DNA of 64,000 nt from Sanghuangporus weigelae (GCA_033182465.1 CP137318.1:1178001-1242000), one strand, 5' to 3'. Shown: positions 1-10,301, counted from the stretch's first letter. Translations and numbers: made by a program. The notes: generated by a model not told the origin, from the sequence alone.

Positions 1-1049
1 CATCGAAACCGAGCGACACCTTCAGGATACAATGCATTCCAATCCACCAAGCCCAATAGTACCCAAGAAACGAGAGGAACTCACGATCACAACTCGGACC
101 CCTCGAACTGCGAACCCGATAACTTGGAGAATGATTGGATGGTATAGACCGGAGTTGCACACACCATGTCCAGCATCTACGATACAGGCAAACCTTTATT
201 TACCGAGAGATGCGAACCTGGAAACCAAGCAATTACAACTCCTTATACAACGAAGGATATGGCGCTACATTCGAGATATACAATACGAAGGCAAAGCATG
301 GCTAGTCACCAGAACCCAGCAGAACCCACCAGCAGAGCTTATGCAGTTCATGATATGCCTTGGACCATACTCTACACCGACCCGACACCTTAACACTGAC
401 GTGCGAGTTATGCTTACCCTCGCTGGACCTCGAGATGAATTCCGAAGAATCACATACCGAGCAGCCTACATCGCTCCAAGAGCAAAGATGCCACTCAATG
501 ACGGCAATGACATCGTTATGGAGTACTGACAGTGGAGCATTCCATATCGGAGCACCACCTCTATTGTCTCAGTCAGCAACTCCAAAGAATTCTGTCATAG
601 TGGAGACGACCTTACAAAGATTGGAGCAAAGTGGAGCGAAGCGCAGCAGGATGACAAAAGAACAGATGTAATGGTGGAGGAAAGTGGAGTAAAGTGGAGA
701 CAGGATGAGTAAGAAATAGGACGGAAAATGGAATATCTGGGAGCATAAATAGTTGTAGGATTAGGCCCTCATTTCCCCATCTTTCGATCCTCTTAACACA
801 CTGGTGTAAAGCTTGCCCTACAGCGAGCTATTACTGTGTGCTTTGTACTATCACGCCTCTTGGAAATCCCAATCTGCTTTACTATTACCTCGTATCTGAA
901 AGCATCCATAACTCGGACCGCGACTAGGAAGGCTAGTAAGGGACCGCGTGGTACAGCCAGACGTGGGTAGATAAGATCACCTCTGCACAACACACCGCTG
1001 CTTAGGCAAAAGGATCAAACCGGTGTAACCCCGGGCCTACTCCCTAACA
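1..1049 (+). repeat. 5' LTR (partial, window-truncated)
   Basis: This stretch corresponds to LTR positions 469-1517 of the 3' copy at 10311-11827. It ends TAACA at 1049. A TATA-like CATAAATAG lies near 744-752, which may be the element promoter; this is inferred from position only. The first 468 bases lie before the window. Confidence 0.93.
2..529 (+). CDS. LTR-internal ORF (5' LTR copy, partial)
   Basis: This is the 3' part of the 213-aa reading frame seen complete in the 3' LTR at 10666-11307; its start is outside the window. The two copies translate identically over the shared part. No domain is recognised. It is upstream of the TATA-like site in the same LTR, so from this copy it could be expressed only by a promoter further upstream. 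Confidence 0.4.
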   Translation: METERHLQDTMHSNPPSPIVPKKREELTITTRTPRTANPITWRMIGWYRPELHTPCPASTIQANLYLPRDANLETKQLQLLIQRRIWRYIRDIQYEGKAWLVTRTQQNPPAELMQFMICLGPYSTPTRHLNTDVRVMLTLAGPRDEFRRITYRAAYIAPRAKMPLNDGNDIVMEY

Positions 1050-1067
1050 TTGGATCGAAAGATCACT
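1050..1067 (+). other. candidate primer-binding site
   Basis: The first bases after the 5' LTR are TTGGATCGAAAGATCAC. A TGG one base after the LTR end is where a tRNA primer-binding site is expected, pairing with the CCA end. I could not match the rest to a specific tRNA, so an internal tRNA fragment or self-priming is possible. The call rests on position. Confidence 0.4.
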
Positions 1068-1110
1068 CGCTAGTTTTACCACCACCTCTCACGGGCAAGG
1101 TTCTTGGCTA

Positions 1111-1452
1111 GTGTTTTATCGAGGCGAGGACCGTCGACCTCAAGTCCCTATCGACGTCGCTAGTTTCGAGACTAGTACCTATATCGAATCCTCAGGACAA
1201 GTGCACATCCTGGAGAACGACAAACCCGATTCACTTAAATCACATATCTACTATCATAACCCCTACAACGACGAAGTGTACCTAATAGCAAAGGCATCTG
1301 GTAGCCCTGCAGTTGGGAGCACGCAAACAACAACCACGAAAGTAGCAGCAGTCCCTTCCACTATTGCTACATTCGACGAGAAAGGAACTACTTGGTTAAC
1401 AGCACCAAGGAACAATAACCCTGAAGCATCAGGCGAGAAACGAAGTTCATGA
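1111..1452 (+). CDS. open frame between LTR and coiled-coil ORF
   Basis: The frame is open from about 1048 to a stop at 1450-1452 and encodes about 113 residues from position 1111, but it has no clear ATG near its start. It is Ser/Thr-rich with no recognised domain. Its stop overlaps the ATG of the next frame (ATGA at 1449-1452), an arrangement seen where translation terminates and restarts. It could be a leader peptide or the front of the Gag region of the surrounding retrotransposon. Support is frame length and position only. Confidence 0.35.
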   Translation: MFYRGEDRRPQVPIDVASFETSTYIESSGQVHILENDKPDSLKSHIYYHNPYNDEVYLIAKASGSPAVGSTQTTTTKVAAVPSTIATFDEKGTTWLTAPRNNNPEASGEKRSS

Positions 1453-2483
1453 ACCGATCAGGAAACGCCAACAACAGAAGTAACGGTCATCGAACGAACG
1501 AACGGGCGAACGATAATCAAACGAGGTTCACACCTAGATCCCTCGACGAACGAGTTCAACATATCACCAACAGGCTACGTAGTCTGGAAAGCGATCACGA
1601 CATACTATACGCGACAACGAACCACAGCATATTGTATCCACCAGTGATCAGAAGGCTACAAGAAAGGGTTGAAAGACTGGAAGAACGAACTGCAAACACG
1701 GGGCAGTCAAACAGTCTACCAACCGGAGCATACGCGACAGCAGTAGGAGATCGATTCGAAGCACTCGAAACAACTACTCAAAGAATTGGAGCACAGGTAG
1801 CAGCTCTAGAGAGATATACTCTGGAATTGGATCGAGCAGCAGGGGCACTCAATCAACGGGTCATAAACGGAAACGGAGTACTTGACCGAGAGCTCAACGC
1901 TATCCGAAACAGGATTACTGCTCAGGAACAACAACTACAGACAATCGAGACGAGAATCGGAGAGCTTAACAGGACAGCTCTAGATCAACCAAGGATTGTT
2001 CAAGACATCCATAACCTGCGAGAAGCCCTACTCCAACTAGGACAAACAATCGAGTCGAGTCAACGCACCTACGCAGCTATACTCACATCGGTACAGACAA
2101 CCGAAACTACCTCAAGGAACATACTCGAACACGCTCAACGAATTCGAGAAGTAGCTCAGGCAGCACAACGCTGGGAATACTTTCTACCAAGAGAGAGAGC
2201 CCAACAGGAACAGAGTTCTGACGAATCAGTGTCCTCAGACGAAGAAGCATCACGAAGGCCATTCTTACTCAGAACCCCACCTCGAACGGTTATCATCCAA
2301 GTACCAACAGTACCTGCAGTACCAGCAAGTGGTTCAGTAGCAACCCAAGCGCCAGAGAATCCACCACCACCATCCTATTCACCACCAGCAGTGCCCATAA
2401 GCACTTACGATCATGTCGACAACCGACCAGAAGGTGCAAGCACTGGAGCAGCAACTACAGACTCTTCAGACACAACTCTCTAA
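1449..2483 (+). CDS. retrotransposon coiled-coil ORF upstream of Gag
   Basis: The 344-aa product starts MNRSGNANN. Residues about 35-250 are rich in heptad-like Leu/Ile spacing with many Glu, Arg and Gln (for example RLEERTANT and LNAIRNRITAQEQQL), which indicates a long coiled coil. The C-terminal third is acidic, then Pro-rich (PPPPSYSPPA). The ATG overlaps the previous stop, and the end overlaps the Gag ATG at 2413 by about 70 bases in a different frame. A coiled-coil partner for Gag or a capsid scaffold is plausible but inferred. I do not recognise it as a named family. It belongs to the retrotransposon. Confidence 0.65.
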   Translation: MNRSGNANNRSNGHRTNERANDNQTRFTPRSLDERVQHITNRLRSLESDHDILYATTNHSILYPPVIRRLQERVERLEERTANTGQSNSLPTGAYATAVGDRFEALETTTQRIGAQVAALERYTLELDRAAGALNQRVINGNGVLDRELNAIRNRITAQEQQLQTIETRIGELNRTALDQPRIVQDIHNLREALLQLGQTIESSQRTYAAILTSVQTTETTSRNILEHAQRIREVAQAAQRWEYFLPRERAQQEQSSDESVSSDEEASRRPFLLRTPPRTVIIQVPTVPAVPASGSVATQAPENPPPPSYSPPAVPISTYDHVDNRPEGASTGAATTDSSDTTL

Positions 2484-3501
2484 ACACAGCATCAAGCTTC
2501 CGAAGTACTATGGCAAGCGAAGCGAAGATATTGATCTGTGGATTAGTCGATGTATCTCGAAGCTGGCACAGCATGGAGTCAAGGATGAGGAGGAGATCGC
2601 AAAGAGCCTATTTGCGGCACTAGAAGGCGACAGCTACGATTGGTTTGCAGAGAAGAATACCCTAACATCATTCGATGCCAATGGGAAACTGAAACCAGTA
2701 CCTGCGATTATCGCTGCAACAAATGGAATGTTCGCATCACTCAAGGACATGCTGAACTGGATGAGGATCCGAGCAGGACATCCGATCATTGGAGAACAGG
2801 AAGCCCTATTCCAACTACTATGCATCCAGCAGAAAGGAGCAAGCATTAGGGCGTACAACGACGAATTCCGACGACTCAAAGCACGAGCACCAGACACGAT
2901 GGATAAGCAGATGCTCAAGTACATCTATGTCAAAGGACTAGACATGTGGGTCAAACGACGAGTCGAATCTGTACAACCCGACGCTTTCGAGAAGAACGAC
3001 CTCGATGCATGGATGGAATGGACAAGCAACCTAGCAAACTCTGATGCCAGGCAAAGGCTCATGGGTAGTCAAACATATACCCCAAGATTCAAATCGAATG
3101 GACAGTCATCTTTCCGACCACCAGTACAAACAACGAAACGAGATCCAGACGCCATGGATGTAGATGCACTCCGAGGCTTGCCGAAGAAGGGAGGCAAATG
3201 CTACAACTGTGAAAAGTCAGGACATTACGCAAAGGAGTGCAAGGCACCAAGGAAGCAAAAGGGTTCTTCCTCTAAGCGGCCGAAGAAGACTAATGGTGTA
3301 AAACGGAGGACGATGACAACACGAACAATCGATTTCAAGGAAACATGTCCCGATCCACACTGCCGAAGGCCAGTCCACTACGATCATGTAGCATGGGCTA
3401 AAGGCGACGAATCAGCAGGATGGACTTGCAAGCATGACGAAGAATACCGAAACAACATTCGCAAATCCCTAGCAAGTAAAGAGCAACAGGGAAAAGATTA
3501 A
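2413..3501 (+). CDS. gag: Gag-type protein with CCHC zinc knuckle
   Basis: The 362-aa product begins MSTTDQKVQALEQQLQ. A retrotransposon-Gag helical region spans about residues 35-215 (it contains WISRCISKLAQHG and FRRLKARAP). A zinc knuckle CYNCEKSGHYAKEC lies near residue 260, followed by a basic stretch. A second Cys/His cluster (CPDPHCRRPVHYDH and CKHDEE) lies near the C-terminus. Gag proteins assemble virus-like particles and bind the element RNA through the knuckle. Pol follows after a spacer in the same strand and is separately initiated or read through. Confidence 0.9.
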   Translation: MSTTDQKVQALEQQLQTLQTQLSKHSIKLPKYYGKRSEDIDLWISRCISKLAQHGVKDEEEIAKSLFAALEGDSYDWFAEKNTLTSFDANGKLKPVPAIIAATNGMFASLKDMLNWMRIRAGHPIIGEQEALFQLLCIQQKGASIRAYNDEFRRLKARAPDTMDKQMLKYIYVKGLDMWVKRRVESVQPDAFEKNDLDAWMEWTSNLANSDARQRLMGSQTYTPRFKSNGQSSFRPPVQTTKRDPDAMDVDALRGLPKKGGKCYNCEKSGHYAKECKAPRKQKGSSSKRPKKTNGVKRRTMTTRTIDFKETCPDPHCRRPVHYDHVAWAKGDESAGWTCKHDEEYRNNIRKSLASKEQQGKD

Positions 3502-3605
3502 GACCTCCATCGAACGAGACTGCGCGATGTGAGTGTGACAAGGGTGACGAGAAAGGTTTCAACAACCAGTGTTTCAAACCTCCTGGGTTCAACCCCAGTG
3601 AAGCG

Positions 3606-6600
3606 ATGTACAATAAGCGATTGCCAATACAAGCATTGCATCCCCGATTACCTATTCGAGTGAAGGTTGGAACAAAGACCCTAGCAGTCAAAGCGTTAAT
3701 CGATTCCGGAGCTACATGCAGCACGATACACCCCAACTTGGTACGACACTACAGCCTATTCAAAAAGAGGCTTGATCACCCTCGACCTTTGAATAATGCG
3801 GATGGAAGTCCCAACCAAGGAGGAGCAATCACGCACGAGGTCTACACATTAATTTTTGATGGACCTAAACCGCAGCCACAAACGTTGGCAGTAGCAACCA
3901 CAGGACAGGATCAAGTGATCCTAGGAATTGACTATTTGGCCAAAGTCAATCCCGAAATTGATTGGAAAAATCAAGTATGGAATCGGAATGGTACTTCGAT
4001 ACCATTCGAGCTCAACGTCATACGAGCTACCAAGAAGCGAAGGCACAGGAAGCGCAAACGGAAACGGCAAACGAAAGGCAAACCTGACAAGACAAGACCT
4101 AGGCATAACACGAAGCAACAGGCTCAGGACAGAGACAACTATCGACACTCTGGAGCACCAGGAATAATATTTGCGCCAAGGAGAGACAACAACGGACACT
4201 CTCACGAAACGAAGCCACAAGCGAAGCCGGAAACCAGACCAGCAACACCAAGACTGGAACAGGCAAAACAGACGCCAGAAGTGAAGAGTCCGAGCACGGA
4301 AAATATACCAGACTCTGCAACGAAACAGCCACAACAGGAAACGGCAAACAAGCATCATCGAGATGAGGAGGAAATAAACTACACTCCCAAGCGATGGAAG
4401 AAACAGGCACCACAAGGAACGAGTATAGTGCAACGACGACCAAGGCACATACCGAGACGGATGATCCCAGCACGGCAACTGTACCAGACATCCGAAGGTG
4501 AAACACAAGATGTAACAGGCAAGCATAGCCTAGACGAACAGGAGGAAATAAACGACTCTCCGAAACGTTGGAAGAAACAACCACCACAGAAGATACACCC
4601 ACTGAGGCAAAACATGCCGGAAGATGAAGAACTCTGGCCATCACCAGAAGAAAACCCGGGCATGAAGTATAGGATACGACCACGAAAGACACGGTATCCA
4701 GAGAAGCCAGTGGCAGGCATTATACGACCGAGAACGGCATCGTTAATGCGAGGAGCTAGTCCCACACCGAAGCGTACAAGATGGGCAGACAACGAAAGCG
4801 ATATCGAGATGCAAGACGAGCAGGAGACAACAGAAGACACTCCTATGCACGATATAGAGCCAGAAGACATTGAAAGTCTTAGGACGACCAACCAACCAGC
4901 TACCCTTACCAGAAAGGAAGAGCTCGCTGCAAAGCTAGAGCTAGACATCAATCGAAATTGGTCACCAAGGCAGCAGAACCAAGTCTCACAGCCTCTGAAC
5001 AAAGCGAGTTCAGTATCCCAGCAGTATTCCCAACAAAAGGCAGCTGCAGAAGGACTACTAGGAACACAGAAACGAGATTGGCGAAAACTCCTACCAAAGG
5101 AAATAGAAGACTACGCAGATGTCTTTGATCCTGACAAGTCAAGAAGGTTACCCAAGCATACGAAATGGGATATGGCGATTAACCTCAAAGAAGGAGTACC
5201 ATTACCGAAACCAAGGCCTATTATCAAGCTCACACGAGAAGAGCAGGCAGCACTCGATGCTTATGTCAAAGAGTTACTTGACAAAGGATGGATTGAAAAG
5301 GTTCAACCACATGAACCATGTCCGGTAGCAGCACCAGTCTTCTTTGTAGGAAAGAAAGACGGAGGAGCACGAGCAGTAACCGATTACCGAGACATCAACG
5401 ACACGACAGTATCAGATCCATACCCGATACCGATCATGAGTGTTCTCCCAGAGAAACTGGAGAAAGGAAAATTCTTCTTTACACTCGACATGCGATCAGG
5501 TTACAACAACCTGCGAATCCGAGAAGGAGACGAGTGGAAGGCAGCATTCCGAGTTGGCAATGCAGTCTACAAGCCAAAGGTCATGATGTTTGGAATGAAG
5601 AACTCACCTGCAGTATTCCAACGATTCATGAATGACAACTTCGAATATTGGCTCAGGACAGAAGAAGCACTCAACTATTTGGACGACCTTATTGGTCAAG
5701 CCCAAACTGAAGAGGAACATTGGAAACTCCTCAGGGCAATTCTACAGAAATGCCGAGAGCTCGACATTTACCTCAAAATCGAGAAATGTCACTTCCTCCA
5801 AACCCAGCTCGACTACTTGGGATTTGTAGTAGGAACGAAAGGCATCCAGATGGATCCTTATAAGCTCAAAGCTATTCATGAATGGCCAGTGCCAAAGACG
5901 AAACGACAAGTTCGAAAGTTCCAAGGATTTTGTAACTTCTACCGAAGATTCATCAGGAACTATGCCGATACATTCGCACCTATTGGCGACCTTATCAAAA
6001 AGGATCGCAAGTTCATATGGGCAGAGGCACAAGATAAGGCATTCGAAAGTATCAAGAAGGCATTCGAAACGGAAGTCGCATTGGCAATGCCAAAGCCAGA
6101 CAAACCATATACATTGGAAACCGATGCATCCGATGTAGCGATTGGTGCAGTCTTACAACAAGAAGACAACCAAGGAGAACTGAGACCTTTAGGTTTCATG
6201 TCGAAAACTCTAACGAACACCCAACGAAACTATCCGACGCATGACAAAGAGATGCTAGCAATCATGGAAGCACTCAAGCATTGGAGACACCTATTGGAGG
6301 GAACCAAAGAACCAGTAACAATCCGAAGCGATCATGCAAACCTCCGATACTTCATGACAGCTCAGAATCTATCGAGACGTCAAGCAAGATGGGCACTAGA
6401 GTTATCACGATATAACTTCAAGATTCTCCATTGGCCAGGCAAGAAGAACCAAGCTGACGAGCTATCACGACGATCCGACTATATGCCAGAGGACAAGGAC
6501 AACTTAGGAGTTACCTTATTACCTCCTGATACGATCAAGCAACAAACATTGCGACGCACAGAGATCAACGGTCTATACAAGCTAGAAACTGAAATGGTCA

Positions 6601-8084
6601 CTATCTCTGATCCTATTATCCGAACGATCAAGAGGAACTACAATACCGAGGAGGCTAAGAAGGAAATTCAGGCGATCAAGCAGAGCAACGGCTACAGTTA
6701 CAGGAACGGCTTGCACTACGTAACCAATGCATTATATATCCCGCCGTCCGCCAACCTACGAGCGTTGCTAATCCGAAGGCGCCATGATCACAAACTTGCA
6801 GGCCACCCAGGAGCAGAAAAGACCATAGAGCTTGTAAAGCGATCATACTATTGGCCGAAGATGGAAGAAATGATCCGAGCATATACCGCAACCTGCGACA
6901 TATGTCAGCGTGCAAAACCGATTCGACAGTTTCGAAATCCGCCGCTCCAACCGTTGGAGGCACCACATCAACCATGGGAAACCATAACCTGTGACCTGAT
7001 TACCGACTTACCAGTCAGCAATGAAGGCTACAGTGCGATACTCGTTATAGTGGACAAACTCACTAAAATGGGGAAGTTCATTCCTTGCCAAGGAATACCC
7101 AATGCTAAGCAGTTGGCACGTTTGTTCCGCCAACATGTCTTCAAATACTATGGGGCCCCTAAACGAGTAATCTCCGACCGAGGTAGCAACTTCACCGCGC
7201 AATTCCTCAAGGAGTTCTGCAGACTCATCGATGTCGATTGGAAAACTAGTACAGCGTATCATCCACAAACCGATGGTCAAACCGAGCGACTAAATCAAGA
7301 GCTTGAACAGTACTTACGCTGCTATGTGTCCTACCGACAAACAGATTGGGCAGAGTACATCGATATAGCAGAATTCGCCTACAACAACAGGAAGCACAGT
7401 ACTACACATCAGTCACCATTCTATACACTGTATGGATGGCATCCTCACCTGGACGTTGCGGAGACCGGTGATTCAAACGTCCCAGAAGCAATAAATCACC
7501 TAGAGGAGCTTCGACAAGTACAGCAAGAAGCCTATAATTCGATTAGGCAAGCGAATGAGGCAATGAAGCTTTATGCAGACCTGCATCGAGGCAAACTGCC
7601 AGAGTACAAGCCAGGAGACGAAGTGTTACTAGACATGAGGAATCTCAGTCGATTGGAACCAACGAAGAAACTTGCAATGAAATGGGCAGGGCCTTATAAA
7701 GTCGAGAAGGCAGTCGGACAAGTGTCATTCAGATTACGCTTACCCGAAACCCTTCCGATCCACCCAGTGTTTCATGCGAGTCTTCTCAGGCCTTACAAAC
7801 GAAAGGAATACCCTGGAAGACCCACTTTGGATGAACCACCACCTATTGAAGTGGAGGGAGAAGCAGAGTACGAAGTGGAGACAATTCATAACACAAGACG
7901 TCATCGGAGCAAGGTCCAATACCTTATCCAATGGAAAGGATACCAGGAGCGAACATGGGAGCCACTTGACAACCTCAAGAACTCCTATCAAATGATCGAA
8001 GCATTCCATAAAAAGTATCCTCAGGCAATCCAGCCACCGAACCTTAACCAATGGATCGCCGCACGAAAACGAGTTAGGCAATAG
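3606..8084 (+). CDS. pol: Pol polyprotein: protease, RT, RNase H, integrase, chromodomain
   Basis: The 1492-aa frame is uninterrupted. An aspartic protease motif LIDSGATCSTIH lies near residue 36. A basic, Glu/Pro/Gln-rich linker follows to about residue 480. Reverse transcriptase covers about 540-760, with VTDYRDIND and the catalytic YLDD near 690. RNase H has LETDASDVAIGAVL near 840. Integrase has an HHCC zinc-binding region (HDHKLAGHPG, CDICQRAK) near 1060-1105 and a DDE core with CDLITDLP, ISDRGSNF and the Glu in QTDGQTERLNQE. A C-terminal chromodomain (YLIQWKGYQERTWEPL) lies near 1440. These parts copy the element RNA to DNA and insert it. Domain order is classic Ty3/gypsy chromovirus. 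Confidence 0.97.
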   Translation: MYNKRLPIQALHPRLPIRVKVGTKTLAVKALIDSGATCSTIHPNLVRHYSLFKKRLDHPRPLNNADGSPNQGGAITHEVYTLIFDGPKPQPQTLAVATTGQDQVILGIDYLAKVNPEIDWKNQVWNRNGTSIPFELNVIRATKKRRHRKRKRKRQTKGKPDKTRPRHNTKQQAQDRDNYRHSGAPGIIFAPRRDNNGHSHETKPQAKPETRPATPRLEQAKQTPEVKSPSTENIPDSATKQPQQETANKHHRDEEEINYTPKRWKKQAPQGTSIVQRRPRHIPRRMIPARQLYQTSEGETQDVTGKHSLDEQEEINDSPKRWKKQPPQKIHPLRQNMPEDEELWPSPEENPGMKYRIRPRKTRYPEKPVAGIIRPRTASLMRGASPTPKRTRWADNESDIEMQDEQETTEDTPMHDIEPEDIESLRTTNQPATLTRKEELAAKLELDINRNWSPRQQNQVSQPLNKASSVSQQYSQQKAAAEGLLGTQKRDWRKLLPKEIEDYADVFDPDKSRRLPKHTKWDMAINLKEGVPLPKPRPIIKLTREEQAALDAYVKELLDKGWIEKVQPHEPCPVAAPVFFVGKKDGGARAVTDYRDINDTTVSDPYPIPIMSVLPEKLEKGKFFFTLDMRSGYNNLRIREGDEWKAAFRVGNAVYKPKVMMFGMKNSPAVFQRFMNDNFEYWLRTEEALNYLDDLIGQAQTEEEHWKLLRAILQKCRELDIYLKIEKCHFLQTQLDYLGFVVGTKGIQMDPYKLKAIHEWPVPKTKRQVRKFQGFCNFYRRFIRNYADTFAPIGDLIKKDRKFIWAEAQDKAFESIKKAFETEVALAMPKPDKPYTLETDASDVAIGAVLQQEDNQGELRPLGFMSKTLTNTQRNYPTHDKEMLAIMEALKHWRHLLEGTKEPVTIRSDHANLRYFMTAQNLSRRQARWALELSRYNFKILHWPGKKNQADELSRRSDYMPEDKDNLGVTLLPPDTIKQQTLRRTEINGLYKLETEMVTISDPIIRTIKRNYNTEEAKKEIQAIKQSNGYSYRNGLHYVTNALYIPPSANLRALLIRRRHDHKLAGHPGAEKTIELVKRSYYWPKMEEMIRAYTATCDICQRAKPIRQFRNPPLQPLEAPHQPWETITCDLITDLPVSNEGYSAILVIVDKLTKMGKFIPCQGIPNAKQLARLFRQHVFKYYGAPKRVISDRGSNFTAQFLKEFCRLIDVDWKTSTAYHPQTDGQTERLNQELEQYLRCYVSYRQTDWAEYIDIAEFAYNNRKHSTTHQSPFYTLYGWHPHLDVAETGDSNVPEAINHLEELRQVQQEAYNSIRQANEAMKLYADLHRGKLPEYKPGDEVLLDMRNLSRLEPTKKLAMKWAGPYKVEKAVGQVSFRLRLPETLPIHPVFHASLLRPYKRKEYPGRPTLDEPPPIEVEGEAEYEVETIHNTRRHRSKVQYLIQWKGYQERTWEPLDNLKNSYQMIEAFHKKYPQAIQPPNLNQWIAARKRVRQ

Positions 8085-8259
8085 TTGCATCACATGCACT
8101 CCACCCGATGGAGCCGCTTATGGATCCACAATAGAGACGATGAGTAAGGTCCCCAATGACCTTACCAAGCGATGACATCAATGTGGCACACCAAAGCGAG
8201 AGCAGAGATAGAAGAATTAGGCAAGACATCGCCGACATACCAACAAGATGGTATAAAAC

Positions 8260-9336
8260 ATGGAGAACTTCGAGCTAAGGAACAACAACTCGAATCTCAA
8301 CAGCTCTACTTCACTGCAGACGAACCACTACTCAGCTATGCCTATTTTCGACGAGCTACATGCATTCTGTCAACCAGAAGATGCACCAGAATGGACATTT
8401 ACACTCAGGCCACCGACCGAACGTTATCAATGGCCACAGCTGTGCAACCGATTCAATGAAGAGAACTACGAAGATGAGATTGTACCCCTATGCCCAGGGA
8501 AGTACTTCGATGATCTATTCGACAAGTGGAACGCAGTCCACCACAACCGAGACGAAATACCCCACCTTATGATGGCGAATCACTCAGACGAGTGGTTATT
8601 CAAACTCAGTAACCCTCGAGACGCAGCATTACGCCGACTCAATGATGATGCATTTCTAACCTACGCGATCGAACTCGAAACACAAGCATTACATCGAGGC
8701 AAGATCGACTTTAGGCACGAAACGACATACAAGAACATCATGGGCATCTATCATTCGGCAATTCAAATTTGCGCCTACCGACGAGACATGACTACCGCAA
8801 TTCTTAACCGAATGATGCGATGGAGTCACTATCATCCGATGAGCATCGATGCGATGAAGTACATTATATACATAGCCGACCAGACGGGCTTCTATGCATC
8901 CCACACCATGCAGTTCATGACGGTACTCAACATGACGAAGTATTACGAAGGAACGAGATACCGAACGGTTATTGAAGCGAGGAACTCTACTACGGACGAG
9001 GTACCACTCGACAACATCGAGCACCACGTAGTCGAAGGCAAAGAGGTTAACTACGACCCTCATTACCTTATGGAACTCAACAACCGAGAGGAAGAAGCCA
9101 GAGAAAAACTACAGGCTACACGACACCCCTTGCTGGAAGATCTGATGATCTCAGTCTACCAGTACCCGAACGAACTCTACCAGCCGGACGAGATGCTTAC
9201 TATGTCGGAACAGGAGGACATGTACATACACTCCGACGATACAGAGTCAAGTGAAGAAGGTGAAAGCAGGGAACTATATACCCCAGCGAACTCGGCCCAG
9301 ACTACACCTGAGGCTGAAGAATCCGAAGATTTGTAA
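8260..9336 (+). CDS. unknown retrotransposon ORF after Pol
   Basis: The 358-aa product starts MENFELRNNNSN. The first 280 residues look globular, rich in Tyr, His, Met and Trp (YQWPQLCNRFNEENY, MMRWSHYHPMSIDAMKYI). The last 60 are acidic and Ser-rich (DDTESSEEGE). There is no signal peptide, membrane helix or envelope-like feature, and I do not recognise the family. It lies 175 bases past the Pol stop and before the 3' untranslated part. Codon use resembles the neighbouring Gag and Pol frames, so it is probably a genuine element gene rather than host DNA. Confidence 0.6.
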   Translation: MENFELRNNNSNLNSSTSLQTNHYSAMPIFDELHAFCQPEDAPEWTFTLRPPTERYQWPQLCNRFNEENYEDEIVPLCPGKYFDDLFDKWNAVHHNRDEIPHLMMANHSDEWLFKLSNPRDAALRRLNDDAFLTYAIELETQALHRGKIDFRHETTYKNIMGIYHSAIQICAYRRDMTTAILNRMMRWSHYHPMSIDAMKYIIYIADQTGFYASHTMQFMTVLNMTKYYEGTRYRTVIEARNSTTDEVPLDNIEHHVVEGKEVNYDPHYLMELNNREEEAREKLQATRHPLLEDLMISVYQYPNELYQPDEMLTMSEQEDMYIHSDDTESSEEGESRELYTPANSAQTTPEAEESEDL

Positions 9337-9875
9337 ACAACTCTTCTTTTATGCAACCCCTTTCCCATATCGTGACCCGACATGGTCAATTATGCATTTC
9401 ATTCTTACCTTATGATATTTATGGTCACATCCGACCAAATTATGCTTTATGCACCTCTTTATTTCACGCTTATTCGGCCAACCAGCACAAATGAAGCACT
9501 ATGCAGAAGTGTCAAAGAACCTACAAGGGCCTAGACATTTTGTATATTGTTTTATTGTGCCGGCTCCGAATTAGCAGAATATGCCTACCTTTTATTATCC
9601 TCTATGCAACGGAGAAGCCAAAAGTTTACGTGAAGTCACTCCCTTGCATCATGCTAGGATGTGCCTTCACGCTGAAAGGCACTCCAATTACACTCTTTCT
9701 TCGAAAAACTCCATTTGGGGGTTGAAGAGCCGTAGGTAAACACCTGGAACTTCACTCCCAAATTGGTATAAAACTTATTCATTAACGACTTTATGATTTC
9801 TTTCTTATCACTTTCAATTGCGTCATATTCTTTACATGATGCACATTTCATATTCATATCCCTTCCCACCACCCT

Positions 9876-10191
9876 TTACAAGTCAATGTCTTCCCAGACA
9901 CCCTTTTCACGACGTTCCTGCGAAGCAATACCTGCATTTTCGACGACTGGATCGATAACCTCAACGTCATAACCGAGCGCGAGGTGAACTCGAAGCGCGA
10001 CAGTAGTAACATCGCGCTGGAACGATTGCATTTCGAAGTCAGCCTCCTAGAGGATGATTAACAACTCGAAACGGCACAGAGCATGCATCACTTACCTGAG
10101 CACGCCTCTTACGCTCCAAAATCCAATGATTTATGCCGAAAATCGCGACAATAGCGACAAAAACAGTAACAGCAGCGGCGACTTTCGACAT
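9876..10191 (-). CDS. antisense two-exon small membrane protein inside the retrotransposon
   Basis: On the minus strand an ATG at 10191 opens a 32-codon exon (10096-10191), followed by a 49-bp intron with borders GTAAGT...CTCTAG (10047-10095) and a 57-codon exon ending TAA (9876-10046). The predicted 88-aa protein has an N-terminal hydrophobic helix (VTVFVAIVAIFGI, about residues 8-21), then a basic patch (ERKRRAQ) and a soluble, acidic-ended domain (GVWEDIDL). This looks like a type-I-less, signal-anchored single-pass membrane protein. The intron size and borders match the host genes in this window. It runs opposite to Gag/Pol, 120 bases before the 3' LTR. It may be a captured host gene or an antisense regulator. 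No family is recognised. Confidence 0.5.
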
Positions 10192-10301
10192 TTTGGAGCA
10201 GAGATGATGATGGTTTGATAGCAAAAATCAACCATCACTAGGCGACCCTTTATCCGAGCTTTCTCACGGATTAGGATGAACATTTCCCCGAAAGTTCATC
10301 T

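Noticed and set aside
3921-5002. Long minus-strand frames opposite Pol
   Set aside because: Cys/Ser/Val-rich low-complexity translations are the antisense image of the basic Pol linker; no independent support.
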